Positions 1 to 8,901 of a stretch of DNA of 63,684 nucleotides are shown here, piece by piece (positions within the stretch are counted from its first letter, which is position 1; every line of letters begins with the position of its first letter). The notes beneath the pieces were generated by a model. It was given only the letters and a program-made list of their open reading frames with translations, was not told the origin of the DNA and searched no databases. The stretch is from Prochlorococcus sp. AG-449-J16 (GTDB taxonomy: Bacteria; Cyanobacteriota; Cyanobacteriia; PCC-6307; Cyanobiaceae), in the NCBI GenBank assembly GCA_003209565.1, contig QCQK01000006.1:1-63684 (forward strand), written 5' to 3'. The position numbers were made by a program, and so were the translations under genes.

Positions 1-628
1 TTAATCTATCCTCATAAGCTGGACCGATTTCTAAAACATCACCTTTAATTCTGAATCTACCTCTAGTAATTTCAATATCATTTCTAGTATATTGATTTTC
101 AACGAGAGACCTCAAAGAAGAACGTAGATTTATTGATTTTCCCACTTCAAATTTAACTGCAGCTTTTAAATACTCACTCGGTATACCAAGACCATAAATA
201 CAACTTATTGAGGCTACAACAATTACATCTTTTCTTTCAAATAATGAACGTGTTGCAGAATGCCTAAGCATATCTATTTCTTCATTAATTGAAGCCGTTT
301 TGGCTATGTAAGTATCACTTACAGGTACATAAGCTTCAGGTTGATAATAATCGTAGTAAGAAATGAAGTACTCAACAGCATTTTTTGGAAAAAATTCCCT
401 TAATTCATTACATAGTTGTGCAGCCAACGTTTTGTTATGGGCTAAAACAAGTGCTGGTCTTCCAGTTTGTTGAATTACATTGGCAATGGTAAAAGTTTTA
501 CCAGTTCCAGTAGCTCCTAAAAGAGTCTGAAACTGTTTACCATTATTTACGCCTTTAACTAATTTTTTAATAGCTTCTGGTTGATCTCCATTTGGCTCGT
601 AAGGAGCTTGAAGCTTATAGTTGTTCAT
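1..628 (-). CDS. uvrB: Excinuclease ABC subunit B, N-terminal part (cut by window edge)
   Basis: UvrB is the DNA-damage verification helicase of nucleotide excision repair; it is loaded by UvrA and recruits the UvrC nuclease. The reverse-strand reading begins [20 protein letters not shown] and continues with no stop to the window edge, giving about 209 residues. A Walker A motif GATGTGKT is followed by the family segments [13 protein letters not shown] and [16 protein letters not shown], the latter being the start of the beta-hairpin region that clamps DNA. The ATG at 628 is the only sensible start. It lies 29 bases downstream of the ycf23 stop on the same strand, so the two may be cotranscribed. 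The C-terminal helicase motifs and the UvrC-binding domain lie outside the window. Confidence 0.97.
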   Translation of the reverse strand, partial: MNNYKLQAPYEPNGDQPEAIKKLVKGVNNGKQFQTLLGATGTGKTFTIANVIQQTGRPALVLAHNKTLAAQLCNELREFFPKNAVEYFISYYDYYQPEAYVPVSDTYIAKTASINEEIDMLRHSATRSLFERKDVIVVASISCIYGLGIPSEYLKAAVKFEVGKSINLRSSLRSLVENQYTRNDIEITRGRFRIKGDVLEIGPAYEDRL

Positions 629-657
629 CAAGCTAGTAGCTAAAGGATGTTGCTATA

Positions 658-1434
658 CTAAGAAATTTTTTCTCCAATTATTGAATTTTTCAAAGATTCT
701 TTTAAGCCCCTAACAACCGCAATCATTGATATTAAATCATCTAATTTATTAACCACAGATCCAACCCCAACTGCTGAGGCTCCAGAGGATATTGCTAGTG
801 GACAAGTTACTTGGCTTAATCCAGAGGCACTCATGATTGGTATATTCAGAGATTGTTTCTTAAATTCTTGATGAATAGCATAGGTAGCTGCAAGAGTTGG
901 TACTGATTTTTCAAAAAAACCTTGAATTCCTGGAGAGTAAGGCGTAGAACTAGTACCACCTTCTGTTTGAATAATATCAACGCCTTCTTCCACTAGCTTT
1001 ACAGCAAGATCAACTTGTTTATCAATAGGCATAGTATGAGGAACAGTTACTGATAAGGGAAAATTAGGCAATAAATCCCTCGTCTCTTTTGTAATGTTTA
1101 AAACTTTTTTATCTGAAAAATTAATGCCTTTTTCATAAAAAGTATCGTAATTTCCTATCTCAATTAATGATGCTCCTGCTTTTACACAATCTTGAAAAGA
1201 TCGAGGCACTACTGAACTAACACAAACGGGTAGTGTTGAATTCTTAAGTGCTAGATCAACGAGTTCAGGTTTACAAGCAATATCAACAAGATCTGCACCT
1301 CCTAATGAAGCAGCCTCAACAATTATTTTCACAGACTGAACATCGAAATTATTCAATCCTGAAATAACTTTGAGTAAGGATTTGCTTCTTAACTCTTCTT
1401 TGATTTTTTGTGGCAAAAGATTAATCAGACTCAT
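658..1434 (-). CDS. ycf23: Ycf23/DUF561 family TIM-barrel protein
   Basis: This 258-residue protein belongs to the Ycf23 (DUF561) family, found in cyanobacteria and some algal plastids, whose biochemical role is not established. The sequence has a TIM-barrel look: repeated strand-helix units such as ADLVDIA, VCVSSVVP, LIEIGNYD, LSVTVPHTMP, VDIIQTEGG and IPIMSASGLS, ending in the phosphate-binding-like GASAVGVGSVV. That C-terminal pattern suggests a bound phosphate or flavin-type ligand, but this is inference. It is transcribed away from tilS and towards uvrB. The divergent gap upstream contains a near-perfect inverted repeat, listed separately. Confidence 0.88.
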   Translation of the reverse strand: MSLINLLPQKIKEELRSKSLLKVISGLNNFDVQSVKIIVEAASLGGADLVDIACKPELVDLALKNSTLPVCVSSVVPRSFQDCVKAGASLIEIGNYDTFYEKGINFSDKKVLNITKETRDLLPNFPLSVTVPHTMPIDKQVDLAVKLVEEGVDIIQTEGGTSSTPYSPGIQGFFEKSVPTLAATYAIHQEFKKQSLNIPIMSASGLSQVTCPLAISSGASAVGVGSVVNKLDDLISMIAVVRGLKESLKNSIIGEKIS

Positions 1435-1464
1435 TTACTTAATGAATTTATTACCCGATTGTGA

Positions 1465-1485
1465 CATTGTTTTAGTAAAACAGTG
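1465..1485. promoter_or_regulatory. Inverted repeat in the ycf23/tilS divergent gap
   Basis: The arms CATTGTTTTA (1465-1474) and TAAAACAGTG (1476-1485) pair over ten positions, with one T-G wobble, around a single central G. The site lies between the start codons of two divergent genes, about 30 bases from ycf23 and 35 bases from tilS. That position and symmetry fit a dimeric regulator site. It does not match the NtcA pattern GTA-N8-TAC or the cyanobacterial LexA box, and no regulator can be named. Confidence 0.35.
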
Positions 1486-1519
1486 CATTTTTTAAAAAAT
1501 ATTATCTGAGCAACACAAA

Positions 1520-2530
1520 ATGTCTGATAAAAAATTAAGTCAGAAAAATTGGTCATCATGGCATCATCAGCTTCATAAGGAGATTCTTACCAAAAAAATA
1601 TTAATTCCAAAAGGATCGAATATTTTAATAAGTGTTTCTGGGGGTCAAGACTCAATGGCCTTATTAACCCTAATTAATGACCTAAAAAAACTACATAATT
1701 GGTCTATTAGTGTTTGGCATGGTGATCATCAGTGGCACGAAAAATCATCACTATATGCTCTTGAATTAAAAGATTATTGCGAAGATAAAAATATTTCATT
1801 CTCTTTTGATCAAGCAAATAAAGAAAGTATTTCTTCAGAAGAAAAAGCACGAGAATGGAGATATAAAAAATTATGTGAAAGAGCCAAAACTTTATTAAAT
1901 AAAAACCAGCAAAAACATAATATTTATTTGTTAACTGGTCACACGAGTAGTGATAATGCAGAAACATTTATCCTCAATTTATCTAGAGGAAGCAATTTTG
2001 CAGGTCTGAGCAATATTGAAAGTAAAAGATTAATAGAAAATCAAATTTATTTAATAAGACCAATATTAATTTTCAGTAGGGAAGATACAAAACAATTTTG
2101 CAATGATATGAAGATCCCAGTCTGGGAAGATCCTACAAATTCAGATCTTAAATTAAAAAGAAATTTAGTAAGAAAAAAAATTATTCCTACCTTAGAAGTA
2201 ATCTATCCTGGTTGTTCTGAAAGGATAAATAATTTTTCCCAAAAAATGAGCAAATATAATAATGAACGTAATGATCTTAGTGAACTAGCATACCTATATT
2301 GTAAAGATATAAAAGGTATCGATAGGAATCTTCTAAATGATATGTGTATTGAAGCAAGGTGCACAATCTTAAATAGATTTTTAAAAGAAATATCTCCAAA
2401 GCAATGTAGTTCTAAAAATCTGACAAAATTAGCAACTTCAATTTATGAAAAAAAGAGAGGTCAAATTAATCTACAGGAGTTTTTAAAAATTGTTTGGGAT
2501 GAAAACTATATAAATTATGAAAAAAGTTAA
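1520..2530 (+). CDS. tilS: tRNA(Ile)-lysidine synthase
   Basis: TilS ligates lysine to C34 of the CAU-anticodon tRNA-Ile using ATP, which lets it read AUA codons. The N-terminal PP-loop motif SGGQDS is at residues 40-45, followed by typical N-type ATPase segments such as LTGHTSSDNAETFILNLSRG and WEDPTNSDLKLKRNLVRKKIIP. At 336 residues it is a medium-length form with only a short C-terminal region. AUA decoding matters in an AT-rich genome like this one. The ATG at 1520 fits the conserved N-terminus. The stop codon shares the palindrome TTAA with the convergent RNase J stop. Confidence 0.95.
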   Translation: MSDKKLSQKNWSSWHHQLHKEILTKKILIPKGSNILISVSGGQDSMALLTLINDLKKLHNWSISVWHGDHQWHEKSSLYALELKDYCEDKNISFSFDQANKESISSEEKAREWRYKKLCERAKTLLNKNQQKHNIYLLTGHTSSDNAETFILNLSRGSNFAGLSNIESKRLIENQIYLIRPILIFSREDTKQFCNDMKIPVWEDPTNSDLKLKRNLVRKKIIPTLEVIYPGCSERINNFSQKMSKYNNERNDLSELAYLYCKDIKGIDRNLLNDMCIEARCTILNRFLKEISPKQCSSKNLTKLATSIYEKKRGQINLQEFLKIVWDENYINYEKS

Positions 2531-4512
2531 GATGTTACAGCAGATCTTCTTCTTCTTGTTCTACCTTCAAATGAATCTTCCGTAGCAGTCTCAGCTGATG
2601 GATTCTGTGAAACTTTGGGACTTTTTTGAGTATTTTGTGGGTTATTTGAACTATTAGGATGATTGTTATTTGATTTCTTATGGAAATTATTATTATTTCT
2701 ATTTCTATTGGAGAAATTTTGCTCTTCAGTAATCTTTGGAATATAAGCACGAGTTCCACTTGGAGCAGGTTGAACTAAACACAAAATAAGTGGTTCAACT
2801 TGTAATTCTCTTCTCATTCTTCTCGATAAACCATTTTCAATTTCTCTTTGTACACCGATCCAATCTACCTCAAAATTATTCGGTCCAGTTTGTCTGGATA
2901 ATTGTTTCCATCTATTTTCTAAAACCCAGCTTATTTCTCGTTCTGTCCACATAGACATTTTTCTTGGCTCTGCAGTAGTTACAACTCCTCTTAAATTAAC
3001 TCTGGGAGGTGCAACCATCTTCCCATCTGTACTAATAGGAGCTAAAACAGTTACTACACCATCCCCAGCTAATTGCTGCCTTTCCTTTAATACTCGAGCA
3101 TCTACTATCCCATTTCTTGAGTTATCAAGCAGTTCAACACCAGCTTTTACAGGATCACCCTTTTGAATAGAATTAGGTGTTAACTCAACTACATCTCCAT
3201 TTTCAATAATTAAGATATTGTCCTTTGGAACCCCCATAGTTTGTGCACTCTTGCCATGACAAACAAGCATTCTATGCTCTCCATGAACAGGAACAAAAAA
3301 CTTAGGTTTTGCGAGTGCCAACATTAACTTTTGATCTTCTTGAAAACCATGACCAGAAACATGAATATTTTCACCCTTTCCATAAACAACCTTTGCTCCC
3401 AGTTTCATTAATCTATCTATTGTATTAACAACAGAAATAGTATTACCAGGAATTGGGCTGGCTGAAAATATTACAGTATCAGTAGTCTTAAGACGAACAT
3501 GCTGATGTTCACCACGAGAGATTCTGCTTAACGCTGCTAGGGGTTCTCCTTGACTTCCCGTCATTAATAATAAGGTCTCCCTATCTGGCAAATCTCTAAT
3601 TTGCTTAATAGGAACAAACAAATCATCCGGGCATTTCATATAACCAATATCTCTTGCCTTAGCAATAACATTTATCATCGATCTACCTAACAAACCGACC
3701 TTTCTTCCATGTTTCATGGCCAATTCTAAGATCATTGTCACTCTATGAACAGAACTAGCAAAAGTGGTAAGGATAACTCGTTCTTTTGCCTCTGCAATAT
3801 GTTTTTCTAAAGAGGGATAGATAGTCTTCTCAGAAGGACAAAAACCTGGAACTTCGGCATTAGTTGAATCACTGAACATGCATAAAACACCCTTCTCTCC
3901 GTAATGCACCATTCTTTCAATATCAAATTGCTCTCCATCTACTGGCATATGATCAAACTTAAAATCTCCAGTAAAAATAATTGTGCCAACAGGTGTTGTA
4001 ACTGCTAAAGAAAAGCTATCGCAAATAGAATGGGTATTTCGAATAAATTCAACCGAAAAATGTTGTCCAACTTTTACAACATCTCTTGGATTTACTGTCT
4101 GTATAGTTGTTCTATCAGATACCCCTGCTTCCTCCATTTTTCCTCTAAGCATTGACATTGCCAGTCTTGGTCCATAAATAATCGGAATATTAAAATGCTT
4201 TAGATGATGAGAAATACCTCCAATGTGATCTTCATGCCCGTGGGTAACAATCATTCCTTTTATTCTTCTTTGATTTTCTTTTAAAAAAGTTGTATCAGGC
4301 ATAACAACGTTTACACCATGCATACCATCAGATGGGAAAGCTAGACCAGCATCAACAAGCATTAATTCATCACCATATTCAAAAACACAAGTGTTTTTTC
4401 CTATTTCATGTAGTCCTCCAAGAGGTATTACTCGTAGAGCTGGCGTATTACTTTTAGATCTAGATGAATCATGAGTAGATCTATTCATAGTTGAATTTGT
4501 ACTTGATTGCAT
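2527..4512 (-). CDS. rnj: Ribonuclease J (metallo-beta-lactamase/beta-CASP)
   Basis: RNase J is a zinc-dependent 5'-3' exo- and endoribonuclease used in mRNA decay and rRNA maturation. The metal-binding motif HGHEDH is at residues 91-96, and later beta-CASP signatures include FTGDFKFDH, LLMTGSQGEPLAALSRI and FVPVHGEHRML. The catalytic core starts near residue 26 after a Ser/Thr-rich leader. The last roughly 65 residues form a low-complexity Asn-rich tail (SNRNRNNNNFHKK) ending in an Arg-rich stretch (GRTRRRRSAVTS), probably disordered. It is the third gene of an asd-dapA-rnj series; a strong hairpin separates it from dapA. Confidence 0.95.
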   Translation of the reverse strand: MQSSTNSTMNRSTHDSSRSKSNTPALRVIPLGGLHEIGKNTCVFEYGDELMLVDAGLAFPSDGMHGVNVVMPDTTFLKENQRRIKGMIVTHGHEDHIGGISHHLKHFNIPIIYGPRLAMSMLRGKMEEAGVSDRTTIQTVNPRDVVKVGQHFSVEFIRNTHSICDSFSLAVTTPVGTIIFTGDFKFDHMPVDGEQFDIERMVHYGEKGVLCMFSDSTNAEVPGFCPSEKTIYPSLEKHIAEAKERVILTTFASSVHRVTMILELAMKHGRKVGLLGRSMINVIAKARDIGYMKCPDDLFVPIKQIRDLPDRETLLLMTGSQGEPLAALSRISRGEHQHVRLKTTDTVIFSASPIPGNTISVVNTIDRLMKLGAKVVYGKGENIHVSGHGFQEDQKLMLALAKPKFFVPVHGEHRMLVCHGKSAQTMGVPKDNILIIENGDVVELTPNSIQKGDPVKAGVELLDNSRNGIVDARVLKERQQLAGDGVVTVLAPISTDGKMVAPPRVNLRGVVTTAEPRKMSMWTEREISWVLENRWKQLSRQTGPNNFEVDWIGVQREIENGLSRRMRRELQVEPLILCLVQPAPSGTRAYIPKITEEQNFSNRNRNNNNFHKKSNNNHPNSSNNPQNTQKSPKVSQNPSAETATEDSFEGRTRRRRSAVTS

Positions 4513-4584
4513 AATTTTGAAATTTATGAAGGCTTGCTTGTAATCAAATAAGGTTTATTTAAATTTAATTATCAAGTTAAATAT

Positions 4585-4603
4585 AATCCCTATTATAGGG
4601 ATT
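4585..4603 (-). terminator. Hairpin enclosing the dapA stop codon
   Basis: On the minus strand the arms AATCCC and GGGATT flank TATAATA, and the whole 19-base element is a perfect palindrome with one central base. The dapA stop codon TAA lies in the loop. The downstream minus-strand bases ATTATATTT are only moderately T-rich, so this could be a leaky intrinsic terminator or a processing or stabilising stem between dapA and the RNase J gene. Confidence 0.45.
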
Positions 4604-5495
4604 TCAGGATAATAGATAGTTGCTTTTTCATGTCATTGGTTAATGGTGACAAAGGACTTCTAGGATTACCTACATTCCATCCCGATAGCTCCAAAGCAGC
4701 CTTGATTGGGATTGGATTAGTAGTCATAAAGAGTGCTTTGAAAAGAGGCTGAAGCTTTTCATGAATAGCAAGAGCATTAGAAACCTTTCCACTTTGAAAA
4801 GAATGAATCATCTCTTTCAATTGCAATCCAACTAAATGACTTGCAACACTTACTACTCCTACAGCACCTACAGATAACATTGGAAGCAACAATGAATCGT
4901 CGCCACTATATACAGAGAGTTCAGAGCCACAAATAGCTCTTAGTTCTGTTACTTCTTCTATTCTACCGCTTGCAGCTTTAATACTGAGAATATTTGAGAA
5001 ATCCATAAGTTTCTTCACAGTATCAGGTAATAAATTGCATCCTGTCCTGCCAGGAATGTTGTAGAGCATAAGAGGCAAATCCTTTGCAGATTTAGCAATA
5101 GAACTGAAATGTTTATAAAGACCTTCTTGAGGCGGCTTATTGTAATAAGGAACAACAACCAAAGCACCGTCGGCACCAGAGTCGTAGGCTTTTTTTGTGG
5201 CTTCAACAGCTTCGCTTGTACAATTGCTACCAGTGCCAACTATTACTTTACAGCTTGCATCCAAAGATCCTTTTACCGCAATAAATAAATCATGCTGTTC
5301 CGCCCATGAAAGAGTCGGAGATTCTCCGGTAGTACCGCATAACACAATTCCATCGGAACCGTTCTCAAAAAGAAAATTTGAAAGTTTTATGGCTAGTTCA
5401 TAATCTACATCTCCATTCTCAGTGAATGGAGTAACCATTGCAGTTAATATTCTTCCAAATAGTGGATTATTACACTCAGTTTTGTCTGTAATCAT
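4593..5495 (-). CDS. dapA: 4-hydroxy-tetrahydrodipicolinate synthase
   Basis: DapA condenses pyruvate with aspartate semialdehyde, the committed step to diaminopimelate and lysine. The 300-residue TIM barrel carries GTTGES (54-59), the catalytic Tyr145 in YNIPGRTG and the Schiff-base Lys173 in SIKAASG. The last segment is usually IKEATG in other bacteria, so the Glu-to-Ala change is mildly unusual but lies beside, not on, the catalytic lysine. The start codon overlaps the asd stop by four bases (ATGA), so the enzyme making its substrate is translationally coupled upstream. Confidence 0.97.
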   Translation of the reverse strand: MITDKTECNNPLFGRILTAMVTPFTENGDVDYELAIKLSNFLFENGSDGIVLCGTTGESPTLSWAEQHDLFIAVKGSLDASCKVIVGTGSNCTSEAVEATKKAYDSGADGALVVVPYYNKPPQEGLYKHFSSIAKSAKDLPLMLYNIPGRTGCNLLPDTVKKLMDFSNILSIKAASGRIEEVTELRAICGSELSVYSGDDSLLLPMLSVGAVGVVSVASHLVGLQLKEMIHSFQSGKVSNALAIHEKLQPLFKALFMTTNPIPIKAALELSGWNVGNPRSPLSPLTNDMKKQLSIILKSL

Positions 5496-6523
5496 TTTTT
5501 TGGAATTAACAACTCAGCTATTTGAACAGCATTCAGAGCTGCTCCTTTTCTTATTTGATCTCCACATAACCATAATTCTAATCCATGAGACTGACTTATA
5601 TCAGTTCTTAACCTGCCAACAGCAACATTATCCCTTCCCATAACGTCATTTGGCATAGGAAATCTATTATTTTTGTAATCCTCAATAACTTCAATTCCAG
5701 GAGATTTTTTTAATTCTTCAAGAGCATCTTTAGGCTCAACTACATCGGCAAATTCAATATTGATCGATTCAGAGTGTGCTCTCAGTACTGGAACTCGAAC
5801 ACATGTAGCAGAAAGCTTTAAATCAGTAATATTTAATATTTTCCTGGTCTCATTAACCATTTTCATCTCTTCTTCGCAGTAATTATTTGAAAGCATAGGG
5901 GAATTATGTAAAAACAAATTAAAAGCAAGGGAGTATGGCAAAACTTTACTTTTTTGAGGATTTCCTTGAAGATATTGTTCAGTTAAAAGTTTTAGTTCCT
6001 CCATCGCCAGTTGGCCTGCACCACTGACAGATTGATATGTTGAGACAATAACTCTTTGAATAGTCGAAAGTTTGTTTAATGGAGCTAAAACTAATGTCAA
6101 CAAAATGGTAGTGCAGTTTGGATTCGCTATTACCCCATCATGATTAAGTACATCACTAGCATTAACTTCAGGGACTATAAGAGGAACGTTATTATCTAAT
6201 CTGAAAGCACTTGAATTATCTATTAGTAAAGCATTTTGATCAATAATGGTGGACAACCATTTTTTTGAAATGCTTCCACCAGCTGAAGCCAAAACTAAAT
6301 CAAGATTCTTAAATTCTTCCTTAGTTGTTTTTTTTGTAACTAATTCTTCATCTTTCCAAATAATTTTTTTTCCTTCTGACCGCTCTGATGAAAGCAATAC
6401 CAATTCTGATATTGGGAAATCACGTTGTTCAAGAATTTTTAGCAATTCAGATCCTACAGCACCTGAAGAACCTAAAACAGCAACTTTTAATGGCCTATTA
6501 GGCAAATACGGAGATTTTCTCAC
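5492..6523 (-). CDS. asd: Aspartate-semialdehyde dehydrogenase
   Basis: Asd reduces aspartyl phosphate to aspartate semialdehyde, the branch point to lysine/DAP, threonine and methionine. The 343-residue protein has an N-terminal NADP-binding [11 protein letters not shown], the catalytic Cys137 in [16 protein letters not shown], and the active-site His region [11 protein letters not shown]. Length is normal for the family. It is the first gene of asd-dapA-rnj, reading away from tig. Its promoter must lie in the 124-base divergent gap that contains a TCACAT/ATGTGA palindrome. Confidence 0.97.
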   Translation of the reverse strand: MRKSPYLPNRPLKVAVLGSSGAVGSELLKILEQRDFPISELVLLSSERSEGKKIIWKDEELVTKKTTKEEFKNLDLVLASAGGSISKKWLSTIIDQNALLIDNSSAFRLDNNVPLIVPEVNASDVLNHDGVIANPNCTTILLTLVLAPLNKLSTIQRVIVSTYQSVSGAGQLAMEELKLLTEQYLQGNPQKSKVLPYSLAFNLFLHNSPMLSNNYCEEEMKMVNETRKILNITDLKLSATCVRVPVLRAHSESINIEFADVVEPKDALEELKKSPGIEVIEDYKNNRFPMPNDVMGRDNVAVGRLRTDISQSHGLELWLCGDQIRKGAALNAVQIAELLIPKK

Positions 6524-6594
6524 ACTTTAAAATGATTTTTATAAATAGATTGACTATTTTTTTTACTTTATCAAAAAATAAACTTTCAAGGAAA

Positions 6595-6607
6595 TCACAT
6601 AATGTGA
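6595..6607. promoter_or_regulatory. Palindrome TCACAT-A-ATGTGA between asd and tig
   Basis: The arms TCACAT (6595-6600) and ATGTGA (6602-6607) are perfectly complementary around one base, in the gap between the divergent asd-dapA-rnj and tig-clpP-clpX-dnaX gene sets. The half-sites are in the opposite order from the CRP/NtcA-type pattern TGTGA...TCACA. The site is 41 bases from the tig start and 72 from asd. It is an operator candidate only. Confidence 0.3.
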
Positions 6608-6647
6608 AATAATTAAGATTCGGCTCATAGTAATAACTTAGAAAAAC

Positions 6648-8081
6648 ATGGCTAAAGATGCACTAATAGTCAAAACAACACCTCTGCCTCAAAGTAGAAT
6701 TTCGTTCGAATTAGAAATACCATCTGAAACATGCAAAACGTGTGTAAATGAAACAATCAGTACCATTAGTCGTTCGGCTAAAATTCCAGGGTTTAGACTT
6801 GGTAAGATTCCTAAACAAGTCTTAATCCAAAGAATTGGCATCACACAATTACATGCTTCTGCTCTAGAAAAAATCATTGATAAATCCTGGCAAGAAGCAT
6901 TAAAAATCAAATCTATAGAGCCACTTAGTGAGCCAGAGTTAGTAGATGGATTTGAATCTTTACTTGCAAAGTTTAGTCCTGAAAAATCACTTAAGGTTAC
7001 TCTTCAAACTGATGTTGCACCCGAATTAAAACTAAAAAAATCAAAAGGACTTAGTGTTGAAATCTCAAAAACAAAATTTGATCCAAAGTCAATAGATGAA
7101 GCTCTAGAAAAATCTAGAAATCAGTTTGCAAACATTATTCCAGTTACCAACAGAGCCGCAAAATTAGGGGATATTGCTGTAGTTAGTTTCAAAGGTAAAT
7201 ATAAGGATTCTGGTAAAGAGATTGATGGTGGTACGAGTGAATCAATGGATCTGGAGTTAGAAAAGAACAAAATGATTCCTGGCTTCGTTGAGGGAATCGT
7301 AAAGATGAAAATTGGTGATACTAAAACACTTAACCTCAAATTCCCTGAAGATTATTCACATGAAGATTCAAGAGGCAAAGAAGCAATCTTTGAAATAAAT
7401 CTCAAGGATCTTAAAGAAAAAGAATTACCTGAGCTTAATGACGATTTTGCAAAACAATCTGGAAATAAGGAATCATTAAAAGAGTTAAAGAAAGATATTG
7501 AAAAACAACTTAGAGACAATTTTGAAAAAACTCAAAAAGATATCAAAATTGAAGCTTTACTAGATGCCTTAACAAACGAATTGGTTACTGAAATTCCAAA
7601 ATCTATGATTGATATAGAAGTGAGAAATAATATTGAACAAACCGCTCAAAGATTTGCTCAACAAGGTCTTGATGTTAAATCTACTTTCACTCCGGAATTA
7701 GTTAAGTCATTAGCAGAGTCCACGAGGCCTCAGGCTGAAAAAAATGTTCAAAGAAATTTAGCTTTAAAAGCATTAGCTGAAACAGAAAACATTAAAGTTG
7801 AGAAAGATGAAATTGACTTAAAAATGAAAGAATATGAAGATGCAATCTCTCAATCTTCAAAACAAATAGATGTTAAAAAATTAACAGAAGTAATAACTAA
7901 CGATTTACTCAAAGAAAAATTAATAATTTGGCTTGAAGAAAATTCCGAAGTAAAAGAAAAAACTACAAAATCTTCTAAAGCTACCAAAACCTCCAAAACA
8001 ACAAAAGCCACAAAAACTACGTCAAAAACTACAAAAACTACAAAGACAGCAAAAACTCAAAATAAAAAAGAAAAAAAATAA
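6648..8081 (+). CDS. tig: Trigger factor (ribosome-associated chaperone, PPIase)
   Basis: Trigger factor binds the ribosome exit tunnel and shields nascent chains. The ribosome-docking loop appears as GFRLGKIP (48-55). An FKBP-type PPIase domain follows at about 160-245 (GDIAVVSFKGKY, MIPGFVEGIVKMKIGDTKTL), then the helical C-terminal domain. The protein is 477 residues, longer than the usual roughly 430, because residues 437-477 are a Lys/Thr/Ser tail built from variants of KTTK and ending KTQNKKEKK. That tail is strongly basic and surely disordered. It leads the tig-clpP-clpX-dnaX series. Confidence 0.96.
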   Translation: MAKDALIVKTTPLPQSRISFELEIPSETCKTCVNETISTISRSAKIPGFRLGKIPKQVLIQRIGITQLHASALEKIIDKSWQEALKIKSIEPLSEPELVDGFESLLAKFSPEKSLKVTLQTDVAPELKLKKSKGLSVEISKTKFDPKSIDEALEKSRNQFANIIPVTNRAAKLGDIAVVSFKGKYKDSGKEIDGGTSESMDLELEKNKMIPGFVEGIVKMKIGDTKTLNLKFPEDYSHEDSRGKEAIFEINLKDLKEKELPELNDDFAKQSGNKESLKELKKDIEKQLRDNFEKTQKDIKIEALLDALTNELVTEIPKSMIDIEVRNNIEQTAQRFAQQGLDVKSTFTPELVKSLAESTRPQAEKNVQRNLALKALAETENIKVEKDEIDLKMKEYEDAISQSSKQIDVKKLTEVITNDLLKEKLIIWLEENSEVKEKTTKSSKATKTSKTTKATKTTSKTTKTTKTAKTQNKKEKK

Positions 8082-8146
8082 TTTATGAAATTTCCTACTA
8101 ATTAAACAAAAACCCCTTAAATTATTTATAAGTTGGAAACTAATTT

Positions 8147-8791
8147 GTGAACTCAGAAAAAAAACATTTAATCCAAAGCTCAATAAGTTCTTACGAAAGT
8201 AAAAATAAAACTATTGCTGCTGTTCCTACTGTTATAGAACAATCAGGTAGAGGAGAAAGAGCTTTTGATATTTATTCAAGACTACTTAGGGAGAGAATAA
8301 TTTTTTTAGGTACTGGGATTAATGATCAAGTATCTGATTCTCTTGTTGCACAATTATTATTTCTTGAAGCGGAAGATCCCGAAAAAGACATACAAATATA
8401 TATTAATTCTCCTGGAGGCTCAGTAACTGCAGGAATGGCCATATACGATACTATGCAACAAATATCCCCTGATGTAGTGACAATATGCTTTGGAGTAGCA
8501 GCAAGTATGGGGGCATTTCTACTTTCTGGAGGAGCAAAGGGGAAAAGATTGGCTTTACCTAATTCTAGGATTATGATTCATCAACCCCTGGGAGGTGCAC
8601 AAGGTCAAGCAGTAGAGATTGAAATACAAGCTAAAGAAATACTTTTTCTAAAGAAAACGTTAAATTCGCTTTTAGCAGAACATACTGGTCAACCTTTAGA
8701 AAAAATTAATGAAGATACAGAAAGAGATTACTTTTTATCTCCCTCAGAAGCAGTCGAATATGGATTAATTGATAAAGTTATCAAAAAGTGA
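8147..8791 (+). CDS. clpP: ATP-dependent Clp protease proteolytic subunit
   Basis: ClpP forms the tetradecameric serine protease chamber that works with Clp ATPases. The catalytic triad can be placed at Ser120 (GVAASMGAF), His145 (IMIHQPLGG) and Asp194 (DTERDYF), with the same 25 and 49 residue spacings as the E. coli enzyme. The reading starts with GTG at 8147; the following roughly 30 residues before [19 protein letters not shown] look like a propeptide or flexible leader. Cyanobacteria carry several clpP paralogues; this one lies directly upstream of clpX, which suggests it is the ClpX partner. Confidence 0.95.
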   Translation: MNSEKKHLIQSSISSYESKNKTIAAVPTVIEQSGRGERAFDIYSRLLRERIIFLGTGINDQVSDSLVAQLLFLEAEDPEKDIQIYINSPGGSVTAGMAIYDTMQQISPDVVTICFGVAASMGAFLLSGGAKGKRLALPNSRIMIHQPLGGAQGQAVEIEIQAKEILFLKKTLNSLLAEHTGQPLEKINEDTERDYFLSPSEAVEYGLIDKVIKK

Positions 8792-8901
8792 CAAGGAATA
8801 CTGATTTTTTAAGAATATGATGACGAATCGATATTTATAAGCAATCCTAGTGAATAGGGAATATTTATTTAACACCTTTCACTTTTAAAAACTTATAATC
8901 G

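Noticed and set aside
7956..8078. Repetitive DNA at the tig 3' end as a tandem or CRISPR-like repeat
   Set aside because: Units are irregular codon-level repeats encoding a Lys/Thr tail, with no constant repeat-spacer structure.
8894..8899. Perfect TATAAT just before clpX
   Set aside because: It ends 3 bases before the ATG. Transcription from it would begin inside the gene, and the conserved ClpX N-terminus confirms the start.
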